Positions 33,564 to 47,446 of a DNA stretch of 64,000 nucleotides are shown here, in pieces. This DNA comes from Pyxicephalus adspersus. Its lineage: Eukaryota; Chordata; Amphibia; Anura; Pyxicephalidae. The position numbers were made by a program, and so were the translations under genes. The DNA lies in contig NC_092860.1 of NCBI RefSeq assembly GCF_032062135.1, forward strand, positions 67,576,236-67,640,235, in the 5' to 3' direction. Within the stretch, counting starts at the first letter, position 1. Every line of letters begins with the position of its first letter. Under the pieces are notes generated by a model, which was given only the letters and a program-made list of their open reading frames with translations, did not search any database and had not been told where the DNA came from.

Positions 33564-36500
33564 TATTGTATTATTTTTTTCTGAAAACAACACTAATTCA
33601 ACTGAATCACCTTTACCAAAAATGTATCCTGGCATGCAGGTATTTTGTTATTTTTCGTCATTTTGTCCAGTTGCAAAACAAATGCAAACAAATTACCGCA
33701 GAAAATTATCCCAAGTAGACATGTTGGTAATGTTTTATTATATATATTTTTATTGTGGTCTGGTGCTGGTTGTAGATTATTGTTCTGGCCCGTGTGCATT
33801 TCTTAGTCTGGGTTTAATACGCAAGAACATTGAGAAGCTTGGTCCAGTTTTTGGAGCTGCAAGGGTTGGCTTCACGATACAATAATTCCTTGCTGAGTTA
33901 TCATATTGGTATCATTAACACATTAGAGGATCTGTTGTATTGCAAACCAATAAACAAATTTACATGTAATGGCAAAATATCTGCAGTGTACCCATAAAAG
34001 TCAATGCAGTCATGTGCAGATTGTGTAGGTTGTAGAAATGTCCATACTTAATGTTTGCTTTTATGAAATTTCAGGTCGCTCAAAGTAGGTTTATGTGAAC
34101 TAACTGACAAGCTACACTGGTAGTGCCTTTTTTACATGTTATAGGTAAAAAAAAAGTATTTGACTTATTTATTAAAAAAATTTAAATCTAATTTTATTGT
34201 TTTTACATTTGTAATAACACAATGTCAAGAAAAGATTTGGTTAGTACATAGTAAAATATTAAAGTAATTCCACAACATAGAATCCTGAAATTGCTTGTGC
34301 CTCATATTATGTAGTCTTAAACTGAGATATACCTCCTCTATACAGTAAGACATTTCATGTATTTGCTTAAAATGTTACATGGGCAAGTTCAGGTTACTAG
34401 TTAAATTACATTTGCTTTTTATATTTTTCAAGGTCTTTGTGAGCAATACGGATCACCAATTAATTTGAAGCATACATCTCAAAATCAATTCAGCTACTTT
34501 TAGTTTTGTTATTATACAAGATTATTATAAAAAAAAAAAAAACCTGTATTTTGTATCTGAACTATTTCACTTGGCAATTCTTTTTTGGTTGATATGGGAA
34601 TATTTCGGGGGGGTTGCCGGGACTTAATCTTAATTAAGCAATTTACATTATTGCATGTGTCCATGTTTATATGTTACTAGCTAGGGACATGGCCTAGCAG
34701 GGTGTTAAAAAGCCTTGTTAGCCTTAACAATATACAATAAAGGAAATATAATAATGCAGTCAGTACATTTACGTTTTAAATTTCAGCCACCAATTTGGCC
34801 CGACTAAGCTCAGATTTTGGCCAACATCTGTGTCAATGAATGCTGAAAAAGACTTTAATTTCATTTTCAGCTCAATATTTGTTCTGACTGTAAGTATAGA
34901 CTGCTGGAACTGCTCTCATTTCTTTCACTTTAACAAGTGGTCTGGTCTGTGCCGCTCAGTGACCAAGAAATCGTAATAAAATCAGTTTAACAAAGCAGAC
35001 CTGGGGTCACACAGAATTGTACGTGTTAAAAACATCTTGTACTTGTTAAAACCATCTCCCTGTTTCTAAATTGCCTTGTTTCATCATTAGGAAACCTGCA
35101 TAGAGTTCTCTCAATACCCAAAAAAAAAAAAAAAAAACCTTGAACAGAAGTTGGATGCTTTTTCCAAATTAAAGATTTTTTTTTTTCTTTTGGTCCAAAG
35201 TGGCACCAGATGGGATTTGCAATCATATGTTATTTATTATAGTCTATTGCTTGCTAGATGAGGCAAATAAGTAAAACTTCTTCAGATATATGGCATTCAT
35301 TGATTAGGAAAAATAATGTTCTACAATAAAAGCAACTTTTTCACTACATTCCTTACTACTGATTTTTAGGTATTAGGCTATGACTATAATGTTATTTCTA
35401 ATGTGGATTAAGCATTTATTTGATTGCGTTATTTAGTCAAAAAGCCCTTCTATGTGGTGTTTGGGTAATACTAAAATATGTAACTTTTGAGCATGCACAC
35501 AAAATGCCTTAGATAGGCATATTTATTATTAAAGATGTTTATATTTTTCTGTTTTGATCGAAAAAAACATGCCTAACCGAGAAAAGAGATATTCTGTAAA
35601 ATGATGTCAATATGGACAGAATTAAAACTTAAATTACTGTTAAAGCCCACATGTACAGTAGTGAAATGTTGGACAGTTTAATTGTTTACTACCTCCCTAT
35701 ATCACAGTTTGTTTGTTTATTAGGTAACATTAATATTAAATAAAGCCAACAGTTGGTATCTCCAATTGGTGGGATAGCGATTTATGGGGACTATACTTTT
35801 TTCCTGGTTTATCAAAAATAGTTTGGTGCATTCACTTTTCCTAGTCGACGTATAGGTAGCTTGCATAAAGGTAGCTTGCTCAACGATGTACTCTCCAAAT
35901 GTAAATGCTAGGTGACTAGGCAGTCTGCTCATTCCATAAAGAATTGTCATAAAACCTTATTTACCAGTACCTATAGCATGCTTTAACTTTAGAGGGTTAA
36001 TTAAATTAAGGTCATATAACTGAACTGAGCACTAAGCCCCTCACACATGTGTAGTAATTATCTACAAGTGCCTTTGACCTGGCTGTTTATCACTCTTGAA
36101 AAGAAACATTTCTGTAGATTCAGGTTGTGCTAACAAGATCAGAGCATTTAACTCAATCCATGAAAATCATGAACATCCCACATTGTCAGACCTTCTGCAA
36201 CTGGTCTATAGGGCATATTTAAAATGACTAGCAAAATAAATGATCGATGTACTGCTACACCCCCCTCATTCAGTGCTCATTCTAAATTATTTTTTTAGAA
36301 TGTTTGACATTATTAATTGCAACAAATGCTCAGGTTCCAAAAAATGCAAAATGTGACAAAACAAACATAATTGTGTCACATCAAACTCATTGTCATTCTG
36401 TCATCACCACAGGAAAATGATTGCATTATGCAAGGTTTAGGACAGAAATTGTGAAATCCATACATTTAATAAAGAACATTTAATAAAGAACACCAGCAGA

Positions 36501-37248
36501 AAGTCTTATTTAAATGTATTGAACCTGTTTACAAATTTGAATGGAATTCAATGGATTATTATTTCACAAATAGGCAAAACAAATTATACAAAATGGTTTT
36601 AGCCAAGACCCTACCATGGACAACACTGACATACTTTTTATGAAAACACATAACTTGGCAAGGTATTCACTGGGCAAAATTATTGTGTTGATGCCTTTAA
36701 ATTGACAATGCACATGTGACATACCTAATGTAGATGATAAGGGTATGTCTTTTCAAAGGTTTACTAACACTGAGAATGTGATTATTCCTAAAAACCTCTC
36801 ATAATTCTCATAATGAGGAAAAATTACTTGCATAAAATAATGGTATTAAAAAGTTTAAACAATGCAAAATGAACATTAGTATTTTCTATTGGATATGCTG
36901 CTGAATCTCAAAGTTGTCACATTTTGCAATTAATTAAAAAATGTTCAAACTAGGGATATGATTTGAAATTTTTTTTATTTTTGTCCTGTATTTGATTATT
37001 TGTATACTTGTAATATAACAATTGTAAAAAAAATGTGTAAATTAGATATTGACTATGCAACCATATATTTACATTGAAGGTTAATTCATATTTTCATTAG
37101 GAGTAACGTCGACTAGGAAAAGTTTTACTAAAAAAAAAAAATGAGTGGCATAGAAGTAAAATTATAAGTAAAACCCCTTAAACTTAGTAAAACTTTCAGT
37201 TTTCAGTAAACATGGATGCTTATTTTTGTTAAGATAAAATTGTTTATA
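33561..37248. other. Unassigned AT-rich non-coding sequence
   Basis: No gene or named repeat is visible. Poly-A tracts lie near 34530 and 35120. A 16-bp direct duplication of ATTTAATAAAGAACA type lies near 36463-36493. Confidence 0.55.
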
Positions 37249-37275
37249 TAGATATATAAATATATATATGTATTA

Positions 37276-37321
<46 letters not shown>
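37249..37321. repeat. (TA)n microsatellite
   Basis: An interrupted then pure TA array of about 70 bp. Confidence 0.9.
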
Positions 37322-37323
<2 letters not shown>

Positions 37324-39357
37324 ATAGGTGTAATACAAATGTAACTTAATATTATAAATAAAAAAAAAGATTTAATAAAAAAGCAAAAGCTTTTTTCAAA
37401 CATCCAATTAGTTGAGGGGAAATTTAAAATGAGAAGAAAAAAACTTAGAATATAATAAATTAATGTGTAAAGGAAGCAAAGGTTAGCTTAGCCAGCATAA
37501 AGAATGACACCTTTAGGAAATCAGAAGCACTTAGGTGCTTAATTTAGAGCAGGCTAGAATCTACCTATGAAACTGTGTCACTTTAACGTGCAGATTTATG
37601 AAATATGAATTTTACTGTACATTAAATACATTGTATTTTTGATTACATCGTTATGTATACAAATATGGCAAGATGAAAAAAAGGGTAGGTTTAAAATGTG
37701 GCAAAGTAACTCATTTTATTTTGTCCCTTAGTGTTATTAACATTCTAACATTTTTAACACTGTATTTTCTTTCTTGTAATATTTATGAACAGATAATCAG
37801 ACGATCAGGATATTTATCTAATTCAATGGAAAGGGTATTATACATTTTACCATATCATAACAACTATCAAAGTAAACAAAAAGTCACGTATACAAAGATA
37901 TAGAAGTGTTTAATAAATCGGCAATCTGAAGTAACCTTTTTGGCTCAATGAATATTTGACTGCACTCACAGAGGAATTTGGAGCATAGTATCTAAAAAAA
38001 ATGTATTGTTTTCCTCCTGCACCAACTTCTACTTTGCCCTTAATAAATTACTAAGCAGTGTTTCTCATGGTGCCTGTCAGAAATGGTGAACACTTAAATC
38101 TGTAAGATTTTATTAGGCAAAAACCAAAAATGTATTTTTTCAATCTATAACATTGGACGTTTGCAGACAAGTCAATGAGGGCTGGATACATTATTTGGTA
38201 ATGGGGGGAAAAACAAAATTGTTATATTGCTCAATTTCTCAAATGCAATCTTATCTAACAGGTGTTCCTATTCCTGTGAGGATATTAATACTGGGAGAAT
38301 AGGAACCAAATGATGGGCGTACGGGACTGGATGTCTGAAAAATCTTTAAGAAATAACATCTAAAGAGAAATTTTTTTTAAAATTGAATTCAGAGTAGATA
38401 TTGATGTGTTGGATGACATGCAACTAGGGACTTTGTCACTGTACCTTGATTCCATGTCTTGATTGCACAAAAAAGAAGAATCTAATTGTAGCTAGCTTGC
38501 GTATTTATGATGTATCAATTTTACATAAATTTAATAATTTGATTGTACTTTGGCTGTTTTGTTCTTATCTATCCATATTTATTTTAAATCCAACTATTAA
38601 CATATTATCACACTGATGCATTAGAACTTACTAATAGGACTGGTAATGGTTTTGATAGTCTAGATAAGAGGGTATAGAGACATATTGGGCAATACAATGG
38701 CAATATTAGATGTCAACATTTGGTCTAATGGGGATACCAATAGACACACAGCAAGAAGAAAATCTAGCATATGCGCACTATGTGCTATAGAATCCAGAAA
38801 AAGATAATACAAATACATACTATCACCAAAATAGCTCAATTTGGCACCTTTATACTTACATTCCTCAGTCAATGCAAGCCACTATTTATAAATACCTCAG
38901 GAGCCTCATTAATCAAGTAATCTAAAAGACTTGCATTACTTTAGAAACAACTAATTACATTTTGTCATTTTTCCAAGGCAGGTTTGGGAAAAGTCTGAAA
39001 TTTTAGAAACCTATGTGAGAGATAATCAAGCAGGATTTTAGTGAACTATTTAATATCCCAACAGGTCATTTATTTTGGCTAAGATTAACCTCTCAAAAAT
39101 GTAGTTTGCTTGGAGCACCTGCATTTATCCAGTTATGGTAAAAAAAAACATGTTCATTAAAAGATTTTAAATATTTGTTTCTACTAAGAGTCAGGCACTG
39201 CAGTCATTTTTGGAGTTCTGAAATTAAATCTTATTGATGTTCTTCCAGATTGTCTTTGGAGAAATACCATTTGGCAAGTAAGAGACACTATTATTAATAT
39301 TGTATCAATGTTTTGAAATTTTCTCCTGCTTTCACTATTTTGAATGAAGGATTATTT

Positions 39358-39363
<6 letters not shown>
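37322..39363. other. Unassigned AT-rich non-coding sequence
   Basis: No gene is visible. A small inverted repeat, GTTCCTATTC with GAATAGGAAC, spans 38264-38306 around a 23-base loop. It is too short to assign. Confidence 0.5.
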
Positions 39364-39405
<42 letters not shown>

Positions 39406-39406
39406 T
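39364..39406. repeat. Poly-A tract continuing into (TA)n
   Basis: Twenty-six A's are followed directly by a TA run. This could be the decayed tail of a retroposed sequence, but nothing upstream is recognised as its body. Confidence 0.8.
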
Positions 39407-41650
39407 TTATTTATTTAAAATCTAGAACATGTTCGGTAGCGAGCCTTAAAATGTTTAAATTGGAAAAGGTCTCAAACAGGATTTGTCAAAATTGGTAATC
39501 AGGAATCTTGCTTCACAAATAAATAAAGAATGAACAAAGAACAAAGTGCAAATGAAACAGTAATACTAAGTGAAGAGGTACCTATGACACAAAGCCAAGT
39601 CTTATTTCCTATGAACATAGCAATGAACATAAATGCAAATGCAAGATAAACAGTGGTAGGTGCCATCTAAGTGTTGATCCAGTGAATAAATTGTTTGGAA
39701 ATTTTGTACTTTTTATTAACACCCAGCAATGTGATTGTAATAATATCTGCATACATTTAATGGAAATAAAAAGAATAGCCTAGGTTGAATTTCAGTGACT
39801 AACAATGTGGTGGGTGTAAGAAAGAAAGAAATCAGCTCCCAGAAAAGGAGGTATTTCTCTAGGTCTCATTTACAGAGTTGTTACACTGAGTATATGTGAT
39901 AGCCAGGCATTAGAAAACATTTATTAAATCCATAATACATGTGCTGTTTGTGGCACTATTAAAGACATACCATGAATAGCAGTAAACTGTTCAGCTGAGT
40001 ACCTGTTTTTATGTTCAGTTTTGGTTTCTGGAGGTTATATATTCACTACTTCTTATCCCTTAAAATTCCCTGTAAGCATCTCAAGAGCTTTTAGCAAATA
40101 GAGCTAGGCTTTAAGACGCCAGATCATAATATTCATGTTTGAGATATAAGTCATGGGTTTAGAATGCCAAAAGGTTGAGTAACCTAAGCTTTTTAACCAA
40201 CTTTCAAAAAAATGTTGATGGGTTAAGTTATATTATAAATATATATTTCATTTCACCATACAGCATAACCCAGATGGATGTTTGCTTCCTTACATAGTTT
40301 TTTGTTGGCTCTTTGCATTTTAAGTGTTCAGTGTGGTTACAGTGAACATTTTACATGCAAATGCTTATTAGTATATTAGATTATCTGTCTAATTCCAGGT
40401 CTCCTCTCCATATCTAAGGCCACATTCAGATGGGTAAATAGTCGTATTTTGCTGTATGTGTGGTATATTTCCATTGCCATACCATGACCATTGTCATTAA
40501 ATATTATTATATGGGTTTTAATAATGACAACTTCATTTATTCACAAAGTTAAAAAGACACAAACTCATTCGGAACATGCTACAGAATTCAGAATAATATC
40601 CATTTGAACATTGAGAGGTTTAATTAGTAGTTGGTGACACCAATAAGTTAGTTGTCTTAAGGCTTGCATAGTCATGTGCATAAATATAGTTAACATGCTG
40701 TTAAAAATTGCTTTCCTTCATACATTGAAACCAGGACTATATGGCTACAATTTTGTGGGGTCCTTGTAATTTCACATGCTATTTTATTAATGTCCAATAT
40801 TTCTGGTTACTATTTTGCAGGCGTCTCCCAAGTAGACACCCTTCTCTGGTCGTCCTTCTCTTTTTAATCTTTCCTCTAGCATACTCTACTTTTCCTCCTG
40901 ACTTGCATCTGTTCTTTTCCTTTTTTGTATTTTTGAATTTTTACTAAATATACGATGCAACTGTCTATATTAATGTTTTCTCTCTCTGTATTCTTTAATT
41001 TATGTCACCCTTTAAAAGAGTAAAAACATATTGTGTAAAAAAATTGCACCATTAGGTAAATACATCCAAATTCATGCTTTCTTGTTCTCCTAATTCATTC
41101 ACAAAGAAACATATGATCAAATACATGTTATTTTTTTTTAAATTTCTTCTGCACATTAGTTTAGCATAGTGACAATTTACTATATTATGAGCATTCTCAA
41201 CTCCTTGTTCCTCAATTATATAGTTAAAGATATAAAAAATATTCACTAAGCCTAGAAAACAGAAATTGGAATGTATGGTTATGACATGCACATGATTGAT
41301 TAACTAAAGTGAATCCTAACCTTATTCAGCAAGTAAACCTTGAACTTGATCAATATTTCTAAATTCATTTCTCAATAAATCAACTCCTGGGTCTGTGACA
41401 GACAACATATAAGCCACATAAGGTTTACTTTTTCTAAGCAAAATTACTGCAAAAAAATTATCAGATCAATAAAAAGAGAATAATAAAACTGTACAAATTT
41501 ATATTTTACATGCATACAATATAATAATTTGCGAAAGTTAAATATCCTTGTAATTGTTTACTAAGCTTGTGTAACATAGCAATGTTGTTTTTGCAATGCA
41601 GCTAGTGGTCAACAGATGGTGATATAAAGCCAACTGTTCTAACACTTTCA
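39407..41650. other. Unassigned AT-rich non-coding sequence
   Basis: No gene, RNA gene or recognisable repeat is visible. Confidence 0.55.
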
Positions 41651-41877
41651 TTTGGCCTGATTTATTAAAGCCTTCCAAGGCTGGAGAAGATACACTTTCA
41701 TCAGTGAAGCTGGGTGATCCAGCAAACCTGGAATGGATTTCTAAAAAGTCATAACTATTTGTCAGCAAATGTTTTTAATCCTGGACCAGATCCATCCCAG
41801 GCTTAATGGTTTACCAAGCTTCACTGATGAAAGTGTATTCTCTCCATTCTTAGAGAGATTTAATAAATCAGGCCCAT
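41651..41877. repeat. Palindromic MITE, near-complete copy
   Basis: GGCCTGATTTATTAAAGCC through GGAGAAGATACACTTTCATC and GAAGCTGGGTGATCCAGC on the left pairs with TTAATGGTTTACCAAGCTTC, GAAAGTGTATTCTCTCC and TTTAATAAATCAGGCC on the right. It has the same layout as 22693-22916 and the best-preserved termini of the family in this window. Confidence 0.8.
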
Positions 41878-43702
41878 TAGGCTAATTGTGTTGTATGGCG
41901 CGTAAAACAGTTTTCTGTATATTCAAAAATGTATATACTTCTGTTTACACTGAACTCAGTACCTATACAGACTAGCCAAACTTTCTAATTTGGGCACTCC
42001 ATGTATGTATGTATTCCTTAACATATTTTTTAAGTCATTTATGCAGTAAAAAAACACATATAAAATAAGAATATAGTATTCACTACTTTATAACCTAAAC
42101 TGGCATAGCAGAAACAAGTAAACAAGTAAAATCAAGTATGTTGAGAAGTTTCTAGATAGGAGTTTCAAGAGAGGATGTTTTTTTTTTTGTTATCTAAATA
42201 AATATCAACAATTGTTGCTGGGAAAAGAAAAATTAATAAACAATGTTCTTTGAATATTTTAATCAGTATTTAATCAATATTGGTATTACCTTGCACCTAA
42301 TCAATGAAATATTTAGTGGCACCTAAACTCTTTACAGAAGATAATCAGGGTCTCCTAATGTATTAGGACTTGAGATAAATTAGCAACATGAGGTTTGCAG
42401 CAGCTATTATTCTTCTCTGCTTTTTTTTCTTCATGACAAGTAAATTTCCAGTTTGCCCTTGTAAAACTGGTAAGGGGATCATATATAATAGTAAAAGCAA
42501 ACTGTTAAAAAAAATACATTTTAACACCCGCAAAGGGGTATTGTGATGTTATGGAAACGCTTCTTCGCATGTCACTCCTAGAACATTCATCTGTTGATAT
42601 TGCTAATACTGTACATCATAGAGAACTTTTTTGTCACAAATGTTTCCTCATTTTTTGTCATATAATTTTTTTCTGTAGTGCCTGATACAGTAAATGCTTT
42701 GTCTGCAATGTACAAATAAAATCTTTAAATTTAAGACTACATACAACCAGCTTATAGGCTGGGCTTTCCATTGATTTTAATGTAGACATGTAATAAGATT
42801 AGATTTAGGGTTGGTCTGAGGTTGTTGTGCTTTTGTAATTTTATATGGTGTAATTGCTTTTTTGCAACTTATTTCCTGTGCTACATTTGGTTTTCTGCCA
42901 CATTTTCCTTCTACAATAATTTTTTGAAAATGTTTTGCCTTTTAATATTGCTTTTGACAGATGTGTGGGGAGGGACTTTATACACACACCTTTAAAAGTA
43001 CAGAAGTCACCATGACATCAAATATAGTTTGGTTATTTCCGAGCACTTAAGTATAAATTAGTGGATCATTAGCTGTTCATTTAAAAATACTGTAATCACA
43101 TAAACAGATCCACATGGCAAAGCAATCTGTTCTTGCTCATTAAATAAAATAACATTACTCTGTCCCTCTGTCTTATTAGGAAATGTGTTTGTTTTGTTTT
43201 AGTAATGTCCCATACAAAGTAGTCTTGTTTAACACATCCGTGGTACTTAAAGACATGTGGCTGTTGTTAACACTACGAAACCTGTAAGAGGAGGAGAAAA
43301 GTAGTAGTAACAGCAAATCACAATAATTAATAGGGCTCTGTATTTAAAAGACAAATTAACTATTTTAATTAAGCCAATCTTAACACTTACTGCTAGGAAA
43401 CAAGAGGAAAAATTAGAATATCATGTTAGCACCTTAAAATTAATAGTTAGCCTATACCTAAGTCAGTATAATTTTGTATTATTCCTTTTTTAAACTGATG
43501 GCTGCTATAGGGTATTGTTACACTATGAAATTCCTCATTCTCATTAAGGTACAGTTACCAGCAAACCAAGTGACATGTTAAATGTAATTTTTTTTTACAA
43601 TATGCAAAACAGATCTTTCTATTATATGACCCCCTTCATACTGGCGTGTTCTATTATGTATTACTGCACACATGTAAATGTATTGTATCTTGCATGTTAT
43701 GT
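41878..43702. other. Unassigned AT-rich non-coding sequence
   Basis: No gene, RNA gene or recognisable repeat is visible. Confidence 0.55.
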
Positions 43703-43790
43703 ATTTATTATTTTTATTTTTATTTATATACCACCGACAAATAGCACAGCATTTTACAAACTCCATGGTCAAATCACTGTACAAAGTATT
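43703..43790 (-). repeat. Dispersed repeat, subfamily B of the (ATT)n-linked family
   Basis: TTATTATTTTTATTTTTATT is followed by TATATACCACCGACAAATAG, CACAGCATTTTACAAACTCC and ATGGTCAAATCA. The part after the tail matches the copy at 59788 (CAGCGCTTTACAAAGTCCAT) better than the three copies at 10-20 kb. Confidence 0.5.
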
Positions 43791-45860
43791 TAAGTGTTGC
43801 ATTAGGCTATTATTTTTGTAATGGTGTGGACCTAAACGGTGGCATTTAGCACCCAAGTGTGGTCCTTTTGCCACCTACTGTACTAAAAACTGAAGTTTAA
43901 TCTGCCTATATCTTTCTTTCCTCCCCCATTCTAACGATCTTTTTGAGGGCTCTTTGGAGGGGCCAGAAACCTGCTGTGCTCTTATTTTTGAAAACATCAC
44001 AGGACCCTGCCTCAGTAGTTCTCTCAGAAACCCTTGGCCCTAATGCAAGCAGTAGGATAGCTCTTGGCTGTACCCGATTAGAGGCTGAAATGACAAGAAG
44101 GCATCAATAACACCCCTGAAGTGTAGGACAGAAAAGAGGTTGCCTTGTTGCAGGGTGCTTCTGAAATCAGGTCATGCAGAAAGTGTTGATGAAGTGAGCA
44201 GAGTGAATCACTGACAGAGAGACAAAGTCATATTTAGCAAGGTCAGCAGCAGGTAGGCAGAGCAAAATCAGATTTAGAAGTAAGGTGCTGGGTAACTGGT
44301 AGGCAGAAGAGTAGCACTTCAAAAAGTACACTATATACCCGTTTCTCATATGGTGTACCTTTTGAACTGCAGGTAAGTAGAGCGGAAGAAGGTCCAAAGA
44401 AAGTCTAGTCAGTAATGGGTAGACAGACAACAGAATTGGGTTACACAGGTTTGCAAGGAATTGGCTGAGGATCAACCAACTTTCGTCCTTCTTCCACTGT
44501 TTGTACTCGATAAACAAACATAAAAAACATTTTTTTAATGCATGAACCAAAGGTATCCTATTAAGAGCAACCCCCTTGTTAGAGTTTACATACCCTGTAA
44601 GCAGGGATGTTTCTGGCTCTTTTTTGTGCCCTTAGCAAGACACCCCAACTGTACTCACCAGCAAAACTGGGCACCAGTGGTCCTATAGGTAAACATTGCA
44701 TGATGGCATAATGGTATGATGCAGCGATTTATTACTAGACATTTCATTTTGTAAAATTATTCTATAAATAGGACATTTGCATGAAAAAAGTTCCATATTA
44801 TTTTAGTATCTTTGTGAAAAGTGAGACAAATTTTAAGCCAACATAGAAATATACTGCCTGATTTTGAAGGCCACTCTACTTAATATAGACCAACTGATCC
44901 TGATAACAATGTATACAATCAGTTAAACGTTAGCTCTTTGTACACCTCCTTGCCTTGTTTCCTATGCATGATAAATCACTCTTGGTATAGATAAAAAGTA
45001 TAAAAAAAAGTTGATAAGAAATATATAATGCCGAATATTTTCATCCCACAATTTAAAACAATAAACATAATTTATAAAAACATTCATAGAATTTTAAACA
45101 TTATAATGATAATAAAAAATAGATTCCTATTTACCAGTTATACCTTTCAAAGATTGATATCAGTTAATCTTCAATCTGTGCATAAACATAGCAAAAATCT
45201 GACCCGCTAACCACCACTCATGCACAACAATAATTTTGTTTCCCTCAAAATTTGCTATGAATATCCTATAAGAAAAAAAGAGCAATGTGCTTTACATGGC
45301 AATACTGGATACATATTTGGCTGTGAGACAGCAGAAAATGCATCTAATTTAGAACTTGATATGGTAGTGCAATATGGTATTATTTATAGTATTAGTAGTA
45401 ATAATCACTCAAAATAAGGATAAAATCAGAGAATAACAACTAAATAAAAATTTTAAAATGGTACTTAAATATTCAAAATAAAATAACACCTAAAAATAAT
45501 AAACAATATTTTGGTGCCTTTGAGATAAAATATACCTAGGAATAATCAGTGTAATCATCTTGAAAATTTGTAGCAAGATATGTCCATTACACAAAGAATG
45601 AAGGCGAGTAAACAAAAGACCAGAGTAAAAGAAACCTCATAATTGACTGAAAGTCATTAAAGATCTACACTGTGAACATTTCATATAATACATGTTGTAT
45701 GAGGCATGTTTATTCCCCTAGAAGCTAAGCTTTAAAGACACTTGTGCATATTGGTTTCTTAATTTTACATTTGATATTACTCACAATCAACCTAGCAACC
45801 TTACTATAATATATTATAAACAAACAAAAAGGCTAAGTATGAACTTCACAATTCTACAAT
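43791..45860. other. Mostly unassigned; possible LTR-like remnant near 44160-44470
   Basis: No gene is visible. Around 44160-44470 the plus strand repeats GCAGGTAGGCAGAG, GGTAGGCAGAAGAG and GGTAGACAGACAAC motifs. This recalls the repetitive U3/leader composition of old retrotransposon LTRs read in reverse. Boundaries and coding parts are absent, so this is only a suggestion. Confidence 0.35.
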
Positions 45861-45943
45861 TAGCATGATAAAAAAGGAGAAAATACACAAAAAACTTAGC
45901 TTGATAGCATGATAAAAAGGAGAAAATACACAAAAAACTTAGC
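45861..45943. repeat. Direct tandem duplication of a 39-40 bp unit
   Basis: TAGCATGATAAAAAAGGAGA...AAACTTAGC (45861-45900) is repeated at 45905-45943 with one A fewer and four bases between. The near identity points to a recent duplication. Confidence 0.9.
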
Positions 45944-47339
45944 ACTAGAGATACAAGAAAAAATATATACATAGGAAGCTTGCCTGCGATCCTGTCTTTT
46001 ATCTCTGCTGTGCAATATTTTAGTCGGTTAAAACATAACTCATGGAGTGAAAAGAAAAGAAAAAGTAGTACTTGTGTTGATTTGTGATTATTTGTAACAC
46101 TTGCTGGCAGTTTTCAACAGGATTCCAGATGCACAGCACACTTTTGATCCCTTTAGAAGAGTTCTTTCCTGAGCTTATTTATTTTCACCCCATACTGTAA
46201 ACCATAGGATCTTGTTTCAAATATATCTTTATTTTACTACTAATAACATTGTACTTTAATCTGTTTTTGATAGGGTCACTTCCAAATAGCTGAATAGTTC
46301 TTACCCTGCTGTGTACTGTCTATGCACACAAATCTAAGACTGTTTTTACAAATGTGTCCTTATGATTCATAAGAACTGCAACTAAGGTGCATTTTTTTGT
46401 CCAGATTTACCAATAATGCTCCACATCTGTAATTATATATATCTATATGATTTTTAAACTAGTTTGGATTTTAAAATATACAGCAAAAATGTACCTCATC
46501 TGTTATGTACCTGTATCTATATATGACTTGCTGCAAGGTAATTATCAGCTTGATGGTTCTGAAGGTGAAGTTAGTGTTGAGGTTAGGTTAGTCCTAAGGA
46601 AGTTAATTATATTCAGTGTCATAAGTTTGGAATTATGCTTTAAAAGAAATTAAAAAAAATCTGGGTGATCACAATTTGAATATGTTCATCATAAATTGTT
46701 CAAGATTTTATTTTCTTCAACACACACCCACTGAGCTATATTTAAGTCTGTAATCTGAACAAAAAAAGAAAGGCGTTATGTGGTATTTTATTTTTGCAGT
46801 AGGTCATATGTTTGCTATATGCACTATCTACAGTATATAGAGGCTAGAGGATAGTTTTTTGGGGGAACCAAAAGAAGCAAAATTTTATTTAGTTTTTTAT
46901 GACGGGTTTACCTTCAATGATGTGAAGATAGGCAAAGCTCCACATGTGAAAATTGCTGTAATTTGGAGACATTTAAATTTAGTTTCTCTAAATGAGAATA
47001 CATTGTTTTGATTAGTTTTAATGATTAGGCTTGTTGTTTAAAGGTATTTTGTTTTAGGGTAGGGGTTACTGGGTTAGATTAAGGGATAACTGTTAGGGTC
47101 AGATTAACAGTTAGAGCATATTTTAAGATTATTATTTATAAAACATTCACTGGTGGTGAGTAATAATTGTCATTTAAAACCTGAGCACCTGCAATGAAAT
47201 ATTAAGGGTTAATTACTATTGGTTGAATGTTAAGGTTCAGGCAAGATTGAGATGTAGGTGTATCAAGATTTTACTCAAGACTGGTAAAAGTAAGTAGAAA
47301 AAGTGGTAGGGTTTTGGGTGGCAATAAAACAAGTCAAAA
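45944..47339. other. Unassigned AT-rich non-coding sequence
   Basis: No gene or RNA gene is visible. A motif GGGTTTTGGGTGGCAATAAAAC near 47309 recurs in altered form near 47468. Confidence 0.5.
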
Positions 47340-47378
47340 CTTGTTTTGACTTTAAAGTTGCTTTAAAGTCAAAACAAG
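47340..47378. repeat. Perfect hairpin with 18-bp arms and 3-base loop
   Basis: CTTGTTTTGACTTTAAAG, then TTG, then CTTTAAAGTCAAAACAAG: the arms are exact complements. Such a tight perfect palindrome is often left by template switching during replication. The outer end of the right arm overlaps the start of the 77-bp duplicated segment. Confidence 0.95.
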
Positions 47379-47446
47379 CTGTCTATTTCTTAATAAAATG
47401 CTTTATACCCATCTCATCACCTGAGCTGCAGAACCCCACAATCTTG
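47370..47446. repeat. 77-bp duplicated segment, copy 1
   Basis: Identical over 77 bases to 49058-49134. It starts CAAAACAAGCTGTCTATTTC and ends GAACCCCACAATCTTG. The sequence has no coding meaning that I can see. Confidence 0.95.

Noticed and set aside
33438..33885. Frames of 65-139 codons on both strands with Tyr-Ile repeats
   Set aside because: They are produced by the stop-free (TA)n array at 33478-33560. The same applies to frames at 37203-37403, 53571-53836 and 31016-31532.
38264..38306. Short inverted repeat, possible terminator or microRNA hairpin
   Set aside because: The arms are only 10 bp around a 23-base loop, below what supports a microRNA precursor.
39256..39284. A 29-base piece between AG and GTAAGA that could be a micro-exon after 32281
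   Set aside because: Such short AG...GT pairs are frequent by chance, and nothing supports the peptide.
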